A program made the position numbers and the translations under genes. Below are positions 1-6,301 of a stretch of DNA of 12,644 nt, piece by piece. The notes below the pieces were generated by a model, which had not been told where the DNA came from, did not search any database, and saw nothing but the letters and a program-made list of their open reading frames with translations. The stretch lies in contig CANKNP010000128.1 in NCBI GenBank assembly GCA_947483545.1, positions 1-12,644 on the forward strand. Direction: 5' to 3'. The DNA comes from Deltaproteobacteria bacterium. GTDB taxonomy: Bacteria > Myxococcota > UBA796 > SXON01. The stretch's first letter is position 1. Every line of letters begins with the position of its first letter.

Positions 1-22
1 CATACGGCAACGTCCTACGTCA

Positions 23-187
23 CTGGAAGTGCTTGACCCGGAGCCGGGCTGGCCCCCAACCGCACTGTTCCAGGTGGAAGGCGGCGGGCCCGGCGTCTTC
101 GCCGGACCGTCGCATTCCACCGGTAGGAACGGTGCAAAGAGACCGCCGAGCCGCGAGCGAGGTCCGCCGAGCGCGCGGATCGGCGGC
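23..187 (-). repeat. Dispersed two-hairpin repeat, copy 1 (inverted)
   Basis: Read on the minus strand, 184 down to 32 aligns over 153 bases with 1365-1517, with only single-base indels, and the first 128 bases also match 12516-12643. The order of parts is the same: a first hairpin (CCGATCCGCGCGC arm), a second hairpin whose base contains CACCGTTCC, and a tail ending GGCTCCGGGTCAAG. Weaker similarity runs on to about 23. The central stem has changed sequence but still pairs (GGTCCGGC with GCCGGGCC, one G-T pair). The element fills nearly all the space before the first gene. No open frame or transposase is associated. It is probably a non-autonomous palindromic element, but I do not recognise a named family. 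Confidence 0.85.
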
Positions 188-206
188 CCCGTGCTAAGGT
201 GGCGCC

Positions 207-1325
207 GTGATCTTCTTGGCGATGATTGGTGCCTCCCTCGCGGGTGACGTGCGCGTGGATGTCCTGGATGTGGGCCAAGGCGACAGCATCCTGATCCGCA
301 CGCCGGCCAACAAGGTGATCCTGATCGATGCTGCGGAGTCCGGCGGCAACGTGCGGGAGCAACTCGCGCGCGAGGGGGTAGACCACATCGATCTGGTCAT
401 CGCCACCCACCCGCATGCGGACCACATCGGCGGGATGCAGGAGGTGCTGCACGATCTGCCTGTGAAGCTGTACATCGACAACGGGCTGCCGCACACGACC
501 CAGACGTACAGCAACGTCATGGGGGAGCTCGAGGCCCGCGAGATCGCCTACAAGACAGCCATCACCGGCATGGTGTTCAACCTGGATGATGGCGCCAAGC
601 TGGAGGTGCTGTTCCCGACCGGGAAGGCGCTGACGGGGACGCGGTCCGACTTGAACTCCAACTCGGTCGTCACGCGCCTGACCCATGGCTCGGACTGTTT
701 CCTGTTCACAGGCGACAGCGAGGAGGACACCGAGCGCGCCTTGCTCAACGCGGGGCTCGCCCAGTGTGATGTGTTGAAGGTCGCGCACCACGGCTCCCAA
801 TACTCGACCAGCGATGCGTACCTGAGCGCAGTGCAGCCCAAGATCGCGCTGATCAGCTGTGGCGCAAGCAACCGCTACCACCACCCGGGACCGGACACGG
901 TGGAGCGGATCCGCTCCCGGGGCGCGGCCATCTACCGCACCGATGAGAGCGGACAGATCACGCTGACGTCCACCGGTCACGGGGTCACGGTCCGGACCGC
1001 CCACCCGACCGTCGCCATCGCCGGCACGCCTCCGCCCTGGTACCCGGCGGGGACCGAGCCTCCCCCCGCCGCCACGCCCGCCGTCCACACGACCGCCCCC
1101 GCCGTCGTGAGCCCGAGCGCTCCAATGGCCCCGGAGCCCAGCGCCCTCCCCGTGGTCGGCAAGCCGGTGGACTGCCCCTATCGCGCGTCGGTGAACAGCG
1201 AGGTCTTCCACGAAGAGAGCTGCGGCAACGGGGAAAAGATCCTCCCCGCGAACCAGATCTGCTTTGGGAGCCGGGAGGCCGCGCTCGGCTCGGGCCGTCG
1301 CCCTGCTGGGTGTTGCAAGCCTTGA
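207..1325 (+). CDS. Secreted ComEC-type metallo-beta-lactamase-fold hydrolase with Ada-like Cys tail
   Basis: A 372-residue metallo-beta-lactamase-fold protein. It has the ComEC/Rec2-type DVGQGD opening (21-26), the metal-binding HPHADH motif (68-73), FTGD (167-170), HHGS (194-197) and a late YHHPG (224-228). In ComEC this domain is attached to a membrane channel and is thought to degrade the non-transforming strand; here it stands alone with no channel segments. A short hydrophobic N-terminus (to about residue 12, ASLA) suggests export. The GTG start is well fixed because an in-frame TAA lies at 195-197; AAGG at 196-199 may serve as ribosome site. A Pro/Ala-rich linker (about 272-318) leads to a C-terminal module (about 323-372) with C323, H335, C339, C352, C369 and C370. 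Its VFHEESC, SREAA and RRPAGCCKP signatures recall the Ada-type zinc-binding domain, with CC where CxxC is usual. Function as an extracytoplasmic nuclease or phosphodiesterase is inferred. Confidence 0.88.
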   Translation: MIFLAMIGASLAGDVRVDVLDVGQGDSILIRTPANKVILIDAAESGGNVREQLAREGVDHIDLVIATHPHADHIGGMQEVLHDLPVKLYIDNGLPHTTQTYSNVMGELEAREIAYKTAITGMVFNLDDGAKLEVLFPTGKALTGTRSDLNSNSVVTRLTHGSDCFLFTGDSEEDTERALLNAGLAQCDVLKVAHHGSQYSTSDAYLSAVQPKIALISCGASNRYHHPGPDTVERIRSRGAAIYRTDESGQITLTSTGHGVTVRTAHPTVAIAGTPPPWYPAGTEPPPAATPAVHTTAPAVVSPSAPMAPEPSALPVVGKPVDCPYRASVNSEVFHEESCGNGEKILPANQICFGSREAALGSGRRPAGCCKP

Positions 1326-1360
1326 CGAATGGAACCCGGCCCTTGAACCGGGGGGCGAAG

Positions 1361-1525
1361 CCCCGCCGATCCGCGCGCTTGGCGAACCTCGCGCGCGGAT
1401 CGGCGGTTCTTTTGCACCGTTCCTACCGGCGGAAAGCAGCGGGCCCGTCGAAGACGCCGGGCCCACTGCCTTCCACCTGGAACGGTGCGGTTTGGGCCAG
1501 CCCGGCTCCAGGTCAAGTCATTCCA
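1361..1525 (+). repeat. Dispersed two-hairpin repeat, copy 2
   Basis: This copy has the best-preserved first hairpin: CCGATCCGCGCGC (1366-1378) pairs perfectly over 13 bases with GCGCGCGGATCGG (1391-1403). The second hairpin is closed by GCACCGTTCC (1414-1423) and GGAACGGTGC (1479-1488), with an inner stem GCAGCGGGCCCG pairing with CGGGCCCACTGC at one mismatch. The tail reads GGGCCAGCCCGGCTCCAGG. It differs from the third copy at about nine of 128 positions. It separates the metallohydrolase gene from the DUF3006 gene and is inverted relative to copy 1. The 350-base gap 1326-1675 holds this copy, the possible remnant next to it and the ribosome site of the next gene. Confidence 0.88.
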
Positions 1526-1555
1526 GGGTCTTGGCGCGCCTTTGTGTGCGCAGCG

Positions 1556-1605
1556 CCCGGGCTGGCCCCCCAGCCGGTGCCCAACCGCACCCGAGCCGGG
1601 TCCCG
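1556..1605 (-). repeat. Possible degenerate remnant of the same repeat tail
   Basis: CCGGGCTGGCCCCCC followed, after an 11-base interruption, by AACCGCAC resembles the tail of copy 1 on the plus strand (43-64) and is inverted relative to the tail of copy 2 (about 1487-1503). The two stretches could pair across about 50 bases. The likeness is short and sits in very GC-rich sequence, so chance is possible. Confidence 0.35.
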
Positions 1606-1675
1606 GCGTCGGCGGGTACAAAGCAGGGCGGGTTCGGAAACCAGCTCTGGCGCGAAACTTCTGGAGGGGCACGAT

Positions 1676-1900
1676 ATGAAGATCACTGTTGACCGCATTG
1701 AGGGTGACCGCGCTGTCTTGGAGCTTGCAGGCGACAAGATCGAGCATGTCGATGTCCCGCTGTCGGCGTTGCCCGCCGGCGTCCGGGAGGGTCAGGTGCT
1801 GACGTTCGTCGCCGCGGACGCATCGCTGACGGATGCCGAAGCCCGCCTCGCGCGTCTCAAGGCCAAGACCCCCCAGGGGCCCGGCTCCTTCGACCTTTGA
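1676..1900 (+). CDS. DUF3006 family small protein
   Basis: A 74-residue acidic protein. Its opening MKITVDRIEGDRAVLELAGD and the following VDVPLSALPAGVREGQVL match the pattern of the DUF3006 family (initial VDRxEGDxAVLE, then a PxxxLPxxxxEGxxL segment). The family has no established biochemical function; its members are usually 65-85 residues and, to my knowledge, are often encoded beside stand-alone ComEC-like metallohydrolases, as here. The start is supported by a strong GGAGGGG site (1663-1669) six bases before the ATG. No signal peptide or membrane segment is visible, so it is probably cytoplasmic. It is the first gene of a run with gaps of 19 and 11 bases to the next two genes. The family call rests on pattern recognition alone. 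Confidence 0.82.
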   Translation: MKITVDRIEGDRAVLELAGDKIEHVDVPLSALPAGVREGQVLTFVAADASLTDAEARLARLKAKTPQGPGSFDL

Positions 1901-1919
1901 CCCCTGCCCGGAGACCCCG

Positions 1920-2447
1920 ATGAAACGCCTCCTCCTGCTCGCCCTGCTCCTCGTCTCGCCGATCGCGTGGGCCGCCGGGGTCGACATCAACACTGCGGAC
2001 GCGACCGCGTTGCAGACGCTCCCCGGCATCGGCGAGTCCAAGGCCGCGGCCATCATCCAGTACCGCACGGAACACGGCCCGTTCAAGTCCGTGGAAGAGC
2101 TGGACAATGTCTCCGGCATCGGCGAGAGCACGATGGCCAGCATTCGGGATCTGGTCACCGTCGGAGGCGGCACGGCCACCGCGGCCTCCGCCGCGACAAC
2201 GCCCACAACGACGGCGACAACGACCTCCTCGCCGGCCAGCACCTCCGCGGGCTGCCCCGTCAACATCAACACGGCCGATGCCGCCGCGTTGGACATCCTG
2301 CCGGGCATTGGCGAGTCGAAGGCCGCCGCTATCCTGCAGTATCGCACCGACAACGGCCCCTTTGCCTCGTGCGAGGGGCTCGACAATGTGAGCGGGATCG
2401 GCGAGGCGACGATGGCGACCATCCTGCCTTGCTGCGCGGTGAAATAG
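1920..2447 (+). CDS. Exported protein with two ComEA-type helix-hairpin-helix domains
   Basis: A 175-residue protein with a clear Sec signal peptide (MKRLLLLALLL..., likely cleaved after AWA, residue 19). Two near-identical DNA-binding helix-hairpin-helix units follow: 21-76 (VDINTADA, LPGIGESKAAAI, VSGIGES) and 114-167 (VNINTADA, LPGIGESKAAAI, VSGIGEA). A Thr/Ala/Ser linker of about 35 residues joins them. ComEA proteins bind double-stranded DNA outside the cytoplasmic membrane during transformation; Gram-negative ComEA normally has one such unit. The second unit alone carries cysteines (C112, C151, C171, C172), which could form disulfides. The ATG has GGAG (1910-1913) seven bases upstream and gives the natural signal peptide; the frame is open further upstream, but an earlier start would place a non-hydrophobic stretch before it. 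The gap to the DUF3006 gene is 19 bases and to the next gene 11, so an operon is likely. Confidence 0.9.
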   Translation: MKRLLLLALLLVSPIAWAAGVDINTADATALQTLPGIGESKAAAIIQYRTEHGPFKSVEELDNVSGIGESTMASIRDLVTVGGGTATAASAATTPTTTATTTSSPASTSAGCPVNINTADAAALDILPGIGESKAAAILQYRTDNGPFASCEGLDNVSGIGEATMATILPCCAVK

Positions 2448-2458
2448 GGAGCTAGATC

Positions 2459-3013
2459 ATGGCGATCCCGGCCCGTGTGCGCTCGATCCTCGCAGCCGTG
2501 GGGTGTGCGATTGTGATCCTCGCGGTGGCCTCCCGCACCGCGATCGTCTCGGACGAGGACATGGCGCCCTCGCTCTTGCCCGGAGACCTGGTGCTGCTCG
2601 CCCCCGTCACGCCCACCCGCGGTCAGGTGGTCGCCGTCGTTGACCCGCTGGACCCCTCCCGCTGGACGTTGCGCCGCGTCGAGGCCATCGGCGGCGCGAT
2701 CACCTATGAGAGTGGGACCTACGAGACCGACCAGAAGGAGCAGCTGCTGGACATGGGCCGAGATGACGCGGGTTTCGGGGTCATCCAGGAGGGCGATCAC
2801 CTGACCCGGCACCTCGCCCGCAACATCAGCTTCGAGGTCGAGGAGATGGGGGTCCCGGACGACGCCGCGTGGTTGGGTGCGGACAGCCGGGACATCGCGG
2901 TGGACTCACGCTGGTGGGGGCCGGTGCCCCTCGACGTGCTCCAGGGCACGGTCGTGCTGCGGATCGGGGCACCCCGGAACCGATGGCGGTCCTGGGTGGA
3001 CCCATCGCCATAG
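2459..3013 (+). CDS. Signal-peptidase-I-like membrane protein, probably catalytically inactive
   Basis: A 184-residue protein with one N-terminal membrane segment (about 8-30), then S26-family landmarks. Box B is present as DEDMAPSLLPGD (32-43), box D as WTLRRVEAIGG (69-79) and box E as GADSRDIAVDSRWWGPVP (140-157). In active bacterial signal peptidase I the residue just before the box B Met is the Ser nucleophile (SM.PT), and box D carries a Lys general base (KR.VG). Here these positions are D34 and R72, so the Ser/Lys dyad is missing while the scaffold motif of box E is intact. It is therefore probably a pseudoenzyme that binds rather than cuts, or that uses another chemistry. Its ribosome site GGGAG (2447-2451) overlaps the stop of the ComEA-like gene. 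Its own TAG (3011-3013) is the first three bases of the duplicated 122-base unit. Confidence 0.85.
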   Translation: MAIPARVRSILAAVGCAIVILAVASRTAIVSDEDMAPSLLPGDLVLLAPVTPTRGQVVAVVDPLDPSRWTLRRVEAIGGAITYESGTYETDQKEQLLDMGRDDAGFGVIQEGDHLTRHLARNISFEVEEMGVPDDAAWLGADSRDIAVDSRWWGPVPLDVLQGTVVLRIGAPRNRWRSWVDPSP

Positions 3014-3132
3014 TTCATACGCCGGGAGCGCCGCCCGCGAGGGCTCGCAGCGGGCGCCGCGGCTGCTCCCGGAGCCGCAGAATTCAACGTCGCTCGGGCC
3101 CCCGGCGCGGGTACTCCCGCGTCGGGGCTAGG
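3011..3132. repeat. 122-bp direct repeat, copy 1
   Basis: Starts TAGTTCATACGCCGGGAGCG and ends GTCGGGGCTAGG. It is identical base for base to 3139-3260; the two are separated by the six bases AGTCCG, giving a period of 128. Each unit contains a long imperfect hairpin in its first half (CCGGGAGC near 3022 against GCTCCCGG near 3065, with GCCCGC and GCGGGC inside) and a compact hairpin near its end. Perfect identity implies a recent duplication or strong conversion. No convincing reading frame is present. Confidence 0.95.
3100..3127 (+). terminator. Strong hairpin in repeat unit, possible terminator
   Basis: CCCCGGCGCGGG and CCCGCGTCGGGG form a 12-pair stem with one G-T pair and the four-base loop TACT. 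The same hairpin recurs at 3228-3255. It lies about 90 bases after the signal-peptidase-like gene, where the operon should end. There is no T-tract, so it may equally be a structural element of the repeat or part of a small RNA. Confidence 0.35.
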
Positions 3133-3138
3133 AGTCCG

Positions 3139-3260
3139 TAGTTCATACGCCGGGAGCGCCGCCCGCGAGGGCTCGCAGCGGGCGCCGCGGCTGCTCCCGG
3201 AGCCGCAGAATTCAACGTCGCTCGGGCCCCCGGCGCGGGTACTCCCGCGTCGGGGCTAGG
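3139..3260. repeat. 122-bp direct repeat, copy 2
   Basis: Exact second copy of 3011-3132, including both internal hairpins. It ends 68 bases before the next gene. The remaining bases 3261-3328 hold no recognisable element apart from the GGAGG ribosome site of that gene and a weak TACCTT that could be a -10 box (3301-3306). Confidence 0.95.
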
Positions 3261-3328
3261 CGGGCCGTGCCCGCGCTGAGCAGCGTCCGAGCGGTCGGGC
3301 TACCTTACGCCCCACCCGGAGGATCGGC

Positions 3329-4096
3329 ATGAGCGGCGATGGCTACCACCTGAAGTTCACCATCGGCAAAGCGCTCTGGCGGGACCTGTTCTCGGTCGGC
3401 CTGCCCTACAAGGTCTCGGAGGGCGGCTTCGATCTCGTCGAGAACGTCCGCGCGGGCCTCAAGCAGCTGGAGGTTCGGCAAAAGGTCAAGGGGCTCCTTG
3501 CGGATCGGCAGGTCCCGGAGGTCCTCCACCGCGGGCGGGTGATCGCCGGGAACGTGTGGCAGAACCGCCGTGAGCAGGTCTACCAGCTCGTGAACGAGGT
3601 CATCCGTGTGAACGGCGACTGGAAGGTCCAGGTGGACCGCGAGGGGTCGGACTTCAAGTACAGCCAGCAGCGGTTCGGCGTTGAAGCCCACGTGAAGGTC
3701 GTCGCGACCGGCAAGGTCTACCTGCTCCGCGAGAACATCGAGTTCCCGTTCGTGATCGAAAAGCGCATCGGGGCTGAGGCCTCGCTCGGCGACATCCACT
3801 ACGATGCCGAGCGGCGCGCCTTGGTCGGCACGCTGGAAGGGGTCACCGTGGATTTCGGTGAGCATGTGATCCTGCAGCTCTTGAACCGTGCCGCGGAGTA
3901 CCTGATCGCGCAGCAAACGCCGAAGGTGAACCCTGTCCCGATCCTGAAGAAGGACCAGATCGAGGAGATGGTCTCCCCCGCCGGCGGCCCGCTGAAGATC
4001 AAGATGGGCGTCGAGGACGTCGCGCTCGACATCTCCGAGGAGGAGATGACGCTGAAGGTGCGGTTCGGGTTCACACAGCTGCAGCTGCAGGGGTGA
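3329..4096 (+). CDS. Unrecognised protein, probably cytoplasmic
   Basis: A 255-residue protein of no family I recognise. The ATG follows GGAGG (3318-3322) by six bases, which fixes the start. It opens MSGDGYHLKFTIGKALWRDL and has no signal peptide, lipobox or membrane segment. The middle (about 60-110) is basic and helical (VRQKVKGLLADRQ, QNRREQVYQLVNEVIRVNG). The second half alternates charged beta-strand-like stretches with an amphipathic segment (VILQLLNRAAEYLIAQQ) and an acidic IEEMV...DISEEEMTLKVRFGF end. It stands alone on the plus strand after the duplicated 122-base units and converges with the next gene across only 12 bases. Codon usage and GC look like the neighbours, supporting a genuine gene. 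No function is proposed. Confidence 0.85.
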   Translation: MSGDGYHLKFTIGKALWRDLFSVGLPYKVSEGGFDLVENVRAGLKQLEVRQKVKGLLADRQVPEVLHRGRVIAGNVWQNRREQVYQLVNEVIRVNGDWKVQVDREGSDFKYSQQRFGVEAHVKVVATGKVYLLRENIEFPFVIEKRIGAEASLGDIHYDAERRALVGTLEGVTVDFGEHVILQLLNRAAEYLIAQQTPKVNPVPILKKDQIEEMVSPAGGPLKIKMGVEDVALDISEEEMTLKVRFGFTQLQLQG

Positions 4097-4108
4097 AACC
4101 CCCAGGAA

Positions 4109-6007
4109 TTACGGGCAGAGCGCCTCTTCAAACAGCGCGCCGTTGTCGCTCTCCAGGCACTCCGCGATAGCGCCGGTGCCGGTGCCATCGTCGTCGACGA
4201 ACATCTGCAGGCTGGTGACCCCGGTCAGCAATGCGGTGTCGACCGAAAAGTCGAGGCCTTCGCTGGTGCGGCCTGAGGGGATCGCATCCGGCGTGGCCAC
4301 CGTGTCCAGGAGCACGTCGCCCCCGCCGGTGATGCCGTAGAGCGCGACCTCAACCCCCGCGGGGACCTCGCTCGCGCCCGTGTTCAACACCCGGCCCGAG
4401 ACATGCAACGTGCCACTGTCGCAGTCGTCCGTGCAGATACCGAGGATCTCGCCCTCAAGTTGCGCGCCGAGCGCATCGCCCGGGGGCAGCGCCAACGCGG
4501 AGTGAAAATTGTTGTAGACAGTAAAGTTGGTGATGGCGTCGGTCGGGACGGAGAGATCGTCGTTGATGTTCGTGATCGTGTAATCGTGCTGGTTCCAAAC
4601 CCCGCGGGCGGGCGCCCACGTGTTGGCGACATCGCCGTAGATGGAGATCCCGGTGGTGTAGGCATCGTGCACGACCACGATCTCCGCGTGCCCATCGGCA
4701 TCGACATCGGCGATGACCGGGTAGTCGTACATCGTCGCAGAGGCGTGCTCGTTGCTTTGGAACTTGATGGTGCCGTCCGCCCCGTTGTACGCGATCATCT
4801 GGATCTCGTCGATGTAGACCACCTCGGGGATGCCGTCCGCGTCGAAGTCGAAAATGCTGGCCCCGGTCGCCCCGCTCTCATCGTGGACGTTGGCCTCCCA
4901 GAGGATGCTGCCGTCCTCGCTGTTCAGCGCCCAGAGGATGTTTCCGCCCGCGACGATGATCTCGGCCAGACCGTCCCCGTCGATGTCACCCACCGCGGGG
5001 ATGGGGAAAATATTGGCGGTTCGATTGGTGAGGGGGCCCCAGAACGAGCTGCCATCGGTGTCGTAGGCAGTGATCGTATTCCCCGAAACCCGGACAAACT
5101 CGCCCTCGGGGTCACTGTCAAAGTTTCCGACCGCGATCGCGCCCTCCGAATTGTCGGAGATCCGGGCAACGATGTTCGCGTCGGCGTCGTACATCACGTC
5201 GCCCGCGATGATCTCCATCTGGCCGTCCAGATCGATGTCGGTCACCGCGGGTTGGGCGCCCTCGCCGTAGATCCCGAAGCCGGTGTACGCGGGGCAACCC
5301 CGGCCGTCCGTACCCACCGCCCGGGTGGTCAGATCGTTGTGAAAGATCGCGCGGCCGGCGATGATCTCGGCGGACCCGTCGTGATCCATGTCGGCGACCG
5401 AGATCCCCGTCGCGTAGTCGAACGAGTCATCGGAGAAGATCTCGGACTCCAGGATCAGCTCGCCGTCCCAGGAGTAGGCGATGACCGAGTACTGGCCTGA
5501 GCCAAAAGTAAACAGCTCGCTCGCGTACTCCCGGACGACGAGCACCTCGGGAAGGCCGTCGTCATCGATGTCCGCGATGGCCGGGTGCGCGCCGAAGCCG
5601 GTGTCGGCCCCCGTCGTCTCCCAAACCAGACCGGACCCATCACCGTGGTACACCGCCAGCTCGCCCGGGCCCAGGAAGGCCCAGTTCACCACGATCTCCG
5701 GCATGCCGTCGCCATCCAGGTCCCCGACGACCGGCAGCGCGTCGCTGCTCTCGCCCGCCACATCCCACTCGACGATCGGGGTGAACCCGCCCACCTCGTA
5801 GTGACACACGTCGCTCAACGCCACGTCCTCCGCGGGGATCACCTCGTTTCCACACGCATCGTCGCTCGATGTGTCGATGATGTGGTCGCTGTCGGAGTCT
5901 CCGGCGCCTTCGCCCTCATCCTTGTGATTCTTCAGCAGGTAGTCCTGACAGCCGAGGAGCCCGAGGCTGGAGGCGACGAAGAGGGCGCGGGTGGGGGTGA
6001 GACGCAT
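4109..6007 (-). CDS. FG-GAP (integrin-alpha-like) repeat lipoprotein with CARDB-like end
   Basis: A 632-residue lipoprotein. Signal peptide MRLTPTRALFVASSLGLLGC has the lipobox LLGC with C20 as lipidation site, then an acidic linker to about residue 50. Eight FG-GAP repeats follow, with calcium-type DxDxDG(x)PE loops starting near residues 96, 146, 206, 257, 296 (degenerate, FDSDPEGE), 341, 387 and 434; such repeats fold into a beta-propeller on the cell surface. The RGVWNQHDYTITNINDD stretch (469-484) is a signature I associate with large FG-GAP proteins of Myxococcota. The C-terminal 100 residues (VSGRVLNTGASEVPAG..., ECLESDNG) look like a CARDB-type adhesion domain. The start has AGGAG six bases upstream. 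Adhesion or carbohydrate binding outside the cell is the family expectation; no ligand can be named. Confidence 0.9.
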   Translation of the reverse strand: MRLTPTRALFVASSLGLLGCQDYLLKNHKDEGEGAGDSDSDHIIDTSSDDACGNEVIPAEDVALSDVCHYEVGGFTPIVEWDVAGESSDALPVVGDLDGDGMPEIVVNWAFLGPGELAVYHGDGSGLVWETTGADTGFGAHPAIADIDDDGLPEVLVVREYASELFTFGSGQYSVIAYSWDGELILESEIFSDDSFDYATGISVADMDHDGSAEIIAGRAIFHNDLTTRAVGTDGRGCPAYTGFGIYGEGAQPAVTDIDLDGQMEIIAGDVMYDADANIVARISDNSEGAIAVGNFDSDPEGEFVRVSGNTITAYDTDGSSFWGPLTNRTANIFPIPAVGDIDGDGLAEIIVAGGNILWALNSEDGSILWEANVHDESGATGASIFDFDADGIPEVVYIDEIQMIAYNGADGTIKFQSNEHASATMYDYPVIADVDADGHAEIVVVHDAYTTGISIYGDVANTWAPARGVWNQHDYTITNINDDLSVPTDAITNFTVYNNFHSALALPPGDALGAQLEGEILGICTDDCDSGTLHVSGRVLNTGASEVPAGVEVALYGITGGGDVLLDTVATPDAIPSGRTSEGLDFSVDTALLTGVTSLQMFVDDDGTGTGAIAECLESDNGALFEEALCP

Positions 6008-6030
6008 GGGTTGCTCCTGGCTCGCGGGGG

Positions 6031-6042
6031 CTAATATGAAAT
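6031..6042 (-). promoter_or_regulatory. Candidate promoter patch of the FG-GAP lipoprotein gene
   Basis: CTAATATGAAAT is a striking AT-rich island in GC-rich surroundings, 24-35 bases before the ATG. On the minus strand it reads ATTTCATATTAG and includes CATATT and TATTAG, each four of six matches to the -10 consensus. No good -35 box is seen. Confidence 0.3.
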
Positions 6043-6119
6043 CGCAGAGGGGGCGGCTCGGGACCCGGGGAGGGCCCGTCCAAGCGGGCCGTGAAAACGC
6101 CGCTTCGCGCCGGCGCGGT

Positions 6120-6143
6120 CCCCCCGAAACGGGCTTCGGGGGG
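6120..6143. other. Perfect nine-pair hairpin
   Basis: CCCCCCGAA pairs with TTCGGGGGG around the loop ACGGGC. It overlaps the start of the heptamer array and lies in the space upstream of the FG-GAP lipoprotein gene. It could be a terminator for minus-strand transcripts arriving from 6450, although no T-tract follows on that strand. Confidence 0.45.
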
Positions 6144-6168
6144 CTACGGGCTACGGGCTACGGGCAAC
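6141..6168. repeat. Heptamer tandem repeat (GGGCTAC)
   Basis: Three exact GGGCTAC units (6141-6147, 6148-6154, 6155-6161) and one variant GGGCAAC (6162-6168). A short array of this kind is prone to copy-number change by slippage. Confidence 0.8.
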
Positions 6169-6301
6169 GGAGGGGGTGCCGAACGGCGAAGGGGTTCGGT
6201 GGCTGGTGTCGGCGTCGCCGATCCTACGGGGGCGGGAGAAGGGGAGGACGGAGTTAGAGAATCCGTAGGTATGAGGTTGGGACCCCGGACGGTGGGACTA
6301 C

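Noticed and set aside
15..1466. Long minus-strand open frame across the metallohydrolase gene and both flanking repeats
   Set aside because: It is antisense to a gene with clear catalytic motifs, is low-complexity Arg/Gly/Ala-rich, and its ends lie in the repeats. Long antisense frames are expected at this GC content.
1178..2812. 544-codon minus-strand open frame opposite the DUF3006, ComEA-like and signal-peptidase-like genes
   Set aside because: The plus strand has three recognisable families with good ribosome sites in the same interval; the antisense product matches nothing recognisable.
2459..3013. Functional signal peptidase I (lepB)
   Set aside because: The box B nucleophile position is Asp and the box D Lys position is Arg, so normal Ser/Lys catalysis is not supported.
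3011..3260. CRISPR-like array
   Set aside because: There are only two units of 122 bases with a six-base spacer and no cas genes; this is a tandem duplication.
4097..4108. Bidirectional terminator between the convergent genes
   Set aside because: The 12-base gap is too short for a hairpin and no T-tract is present.
4403..5500. Plus-strand open frame opposite the FG-GAP lipoprotein
   Set aside because: Its Val/Asp/Arg-rich repeats are the antisense reading of the calcium-loop codons.
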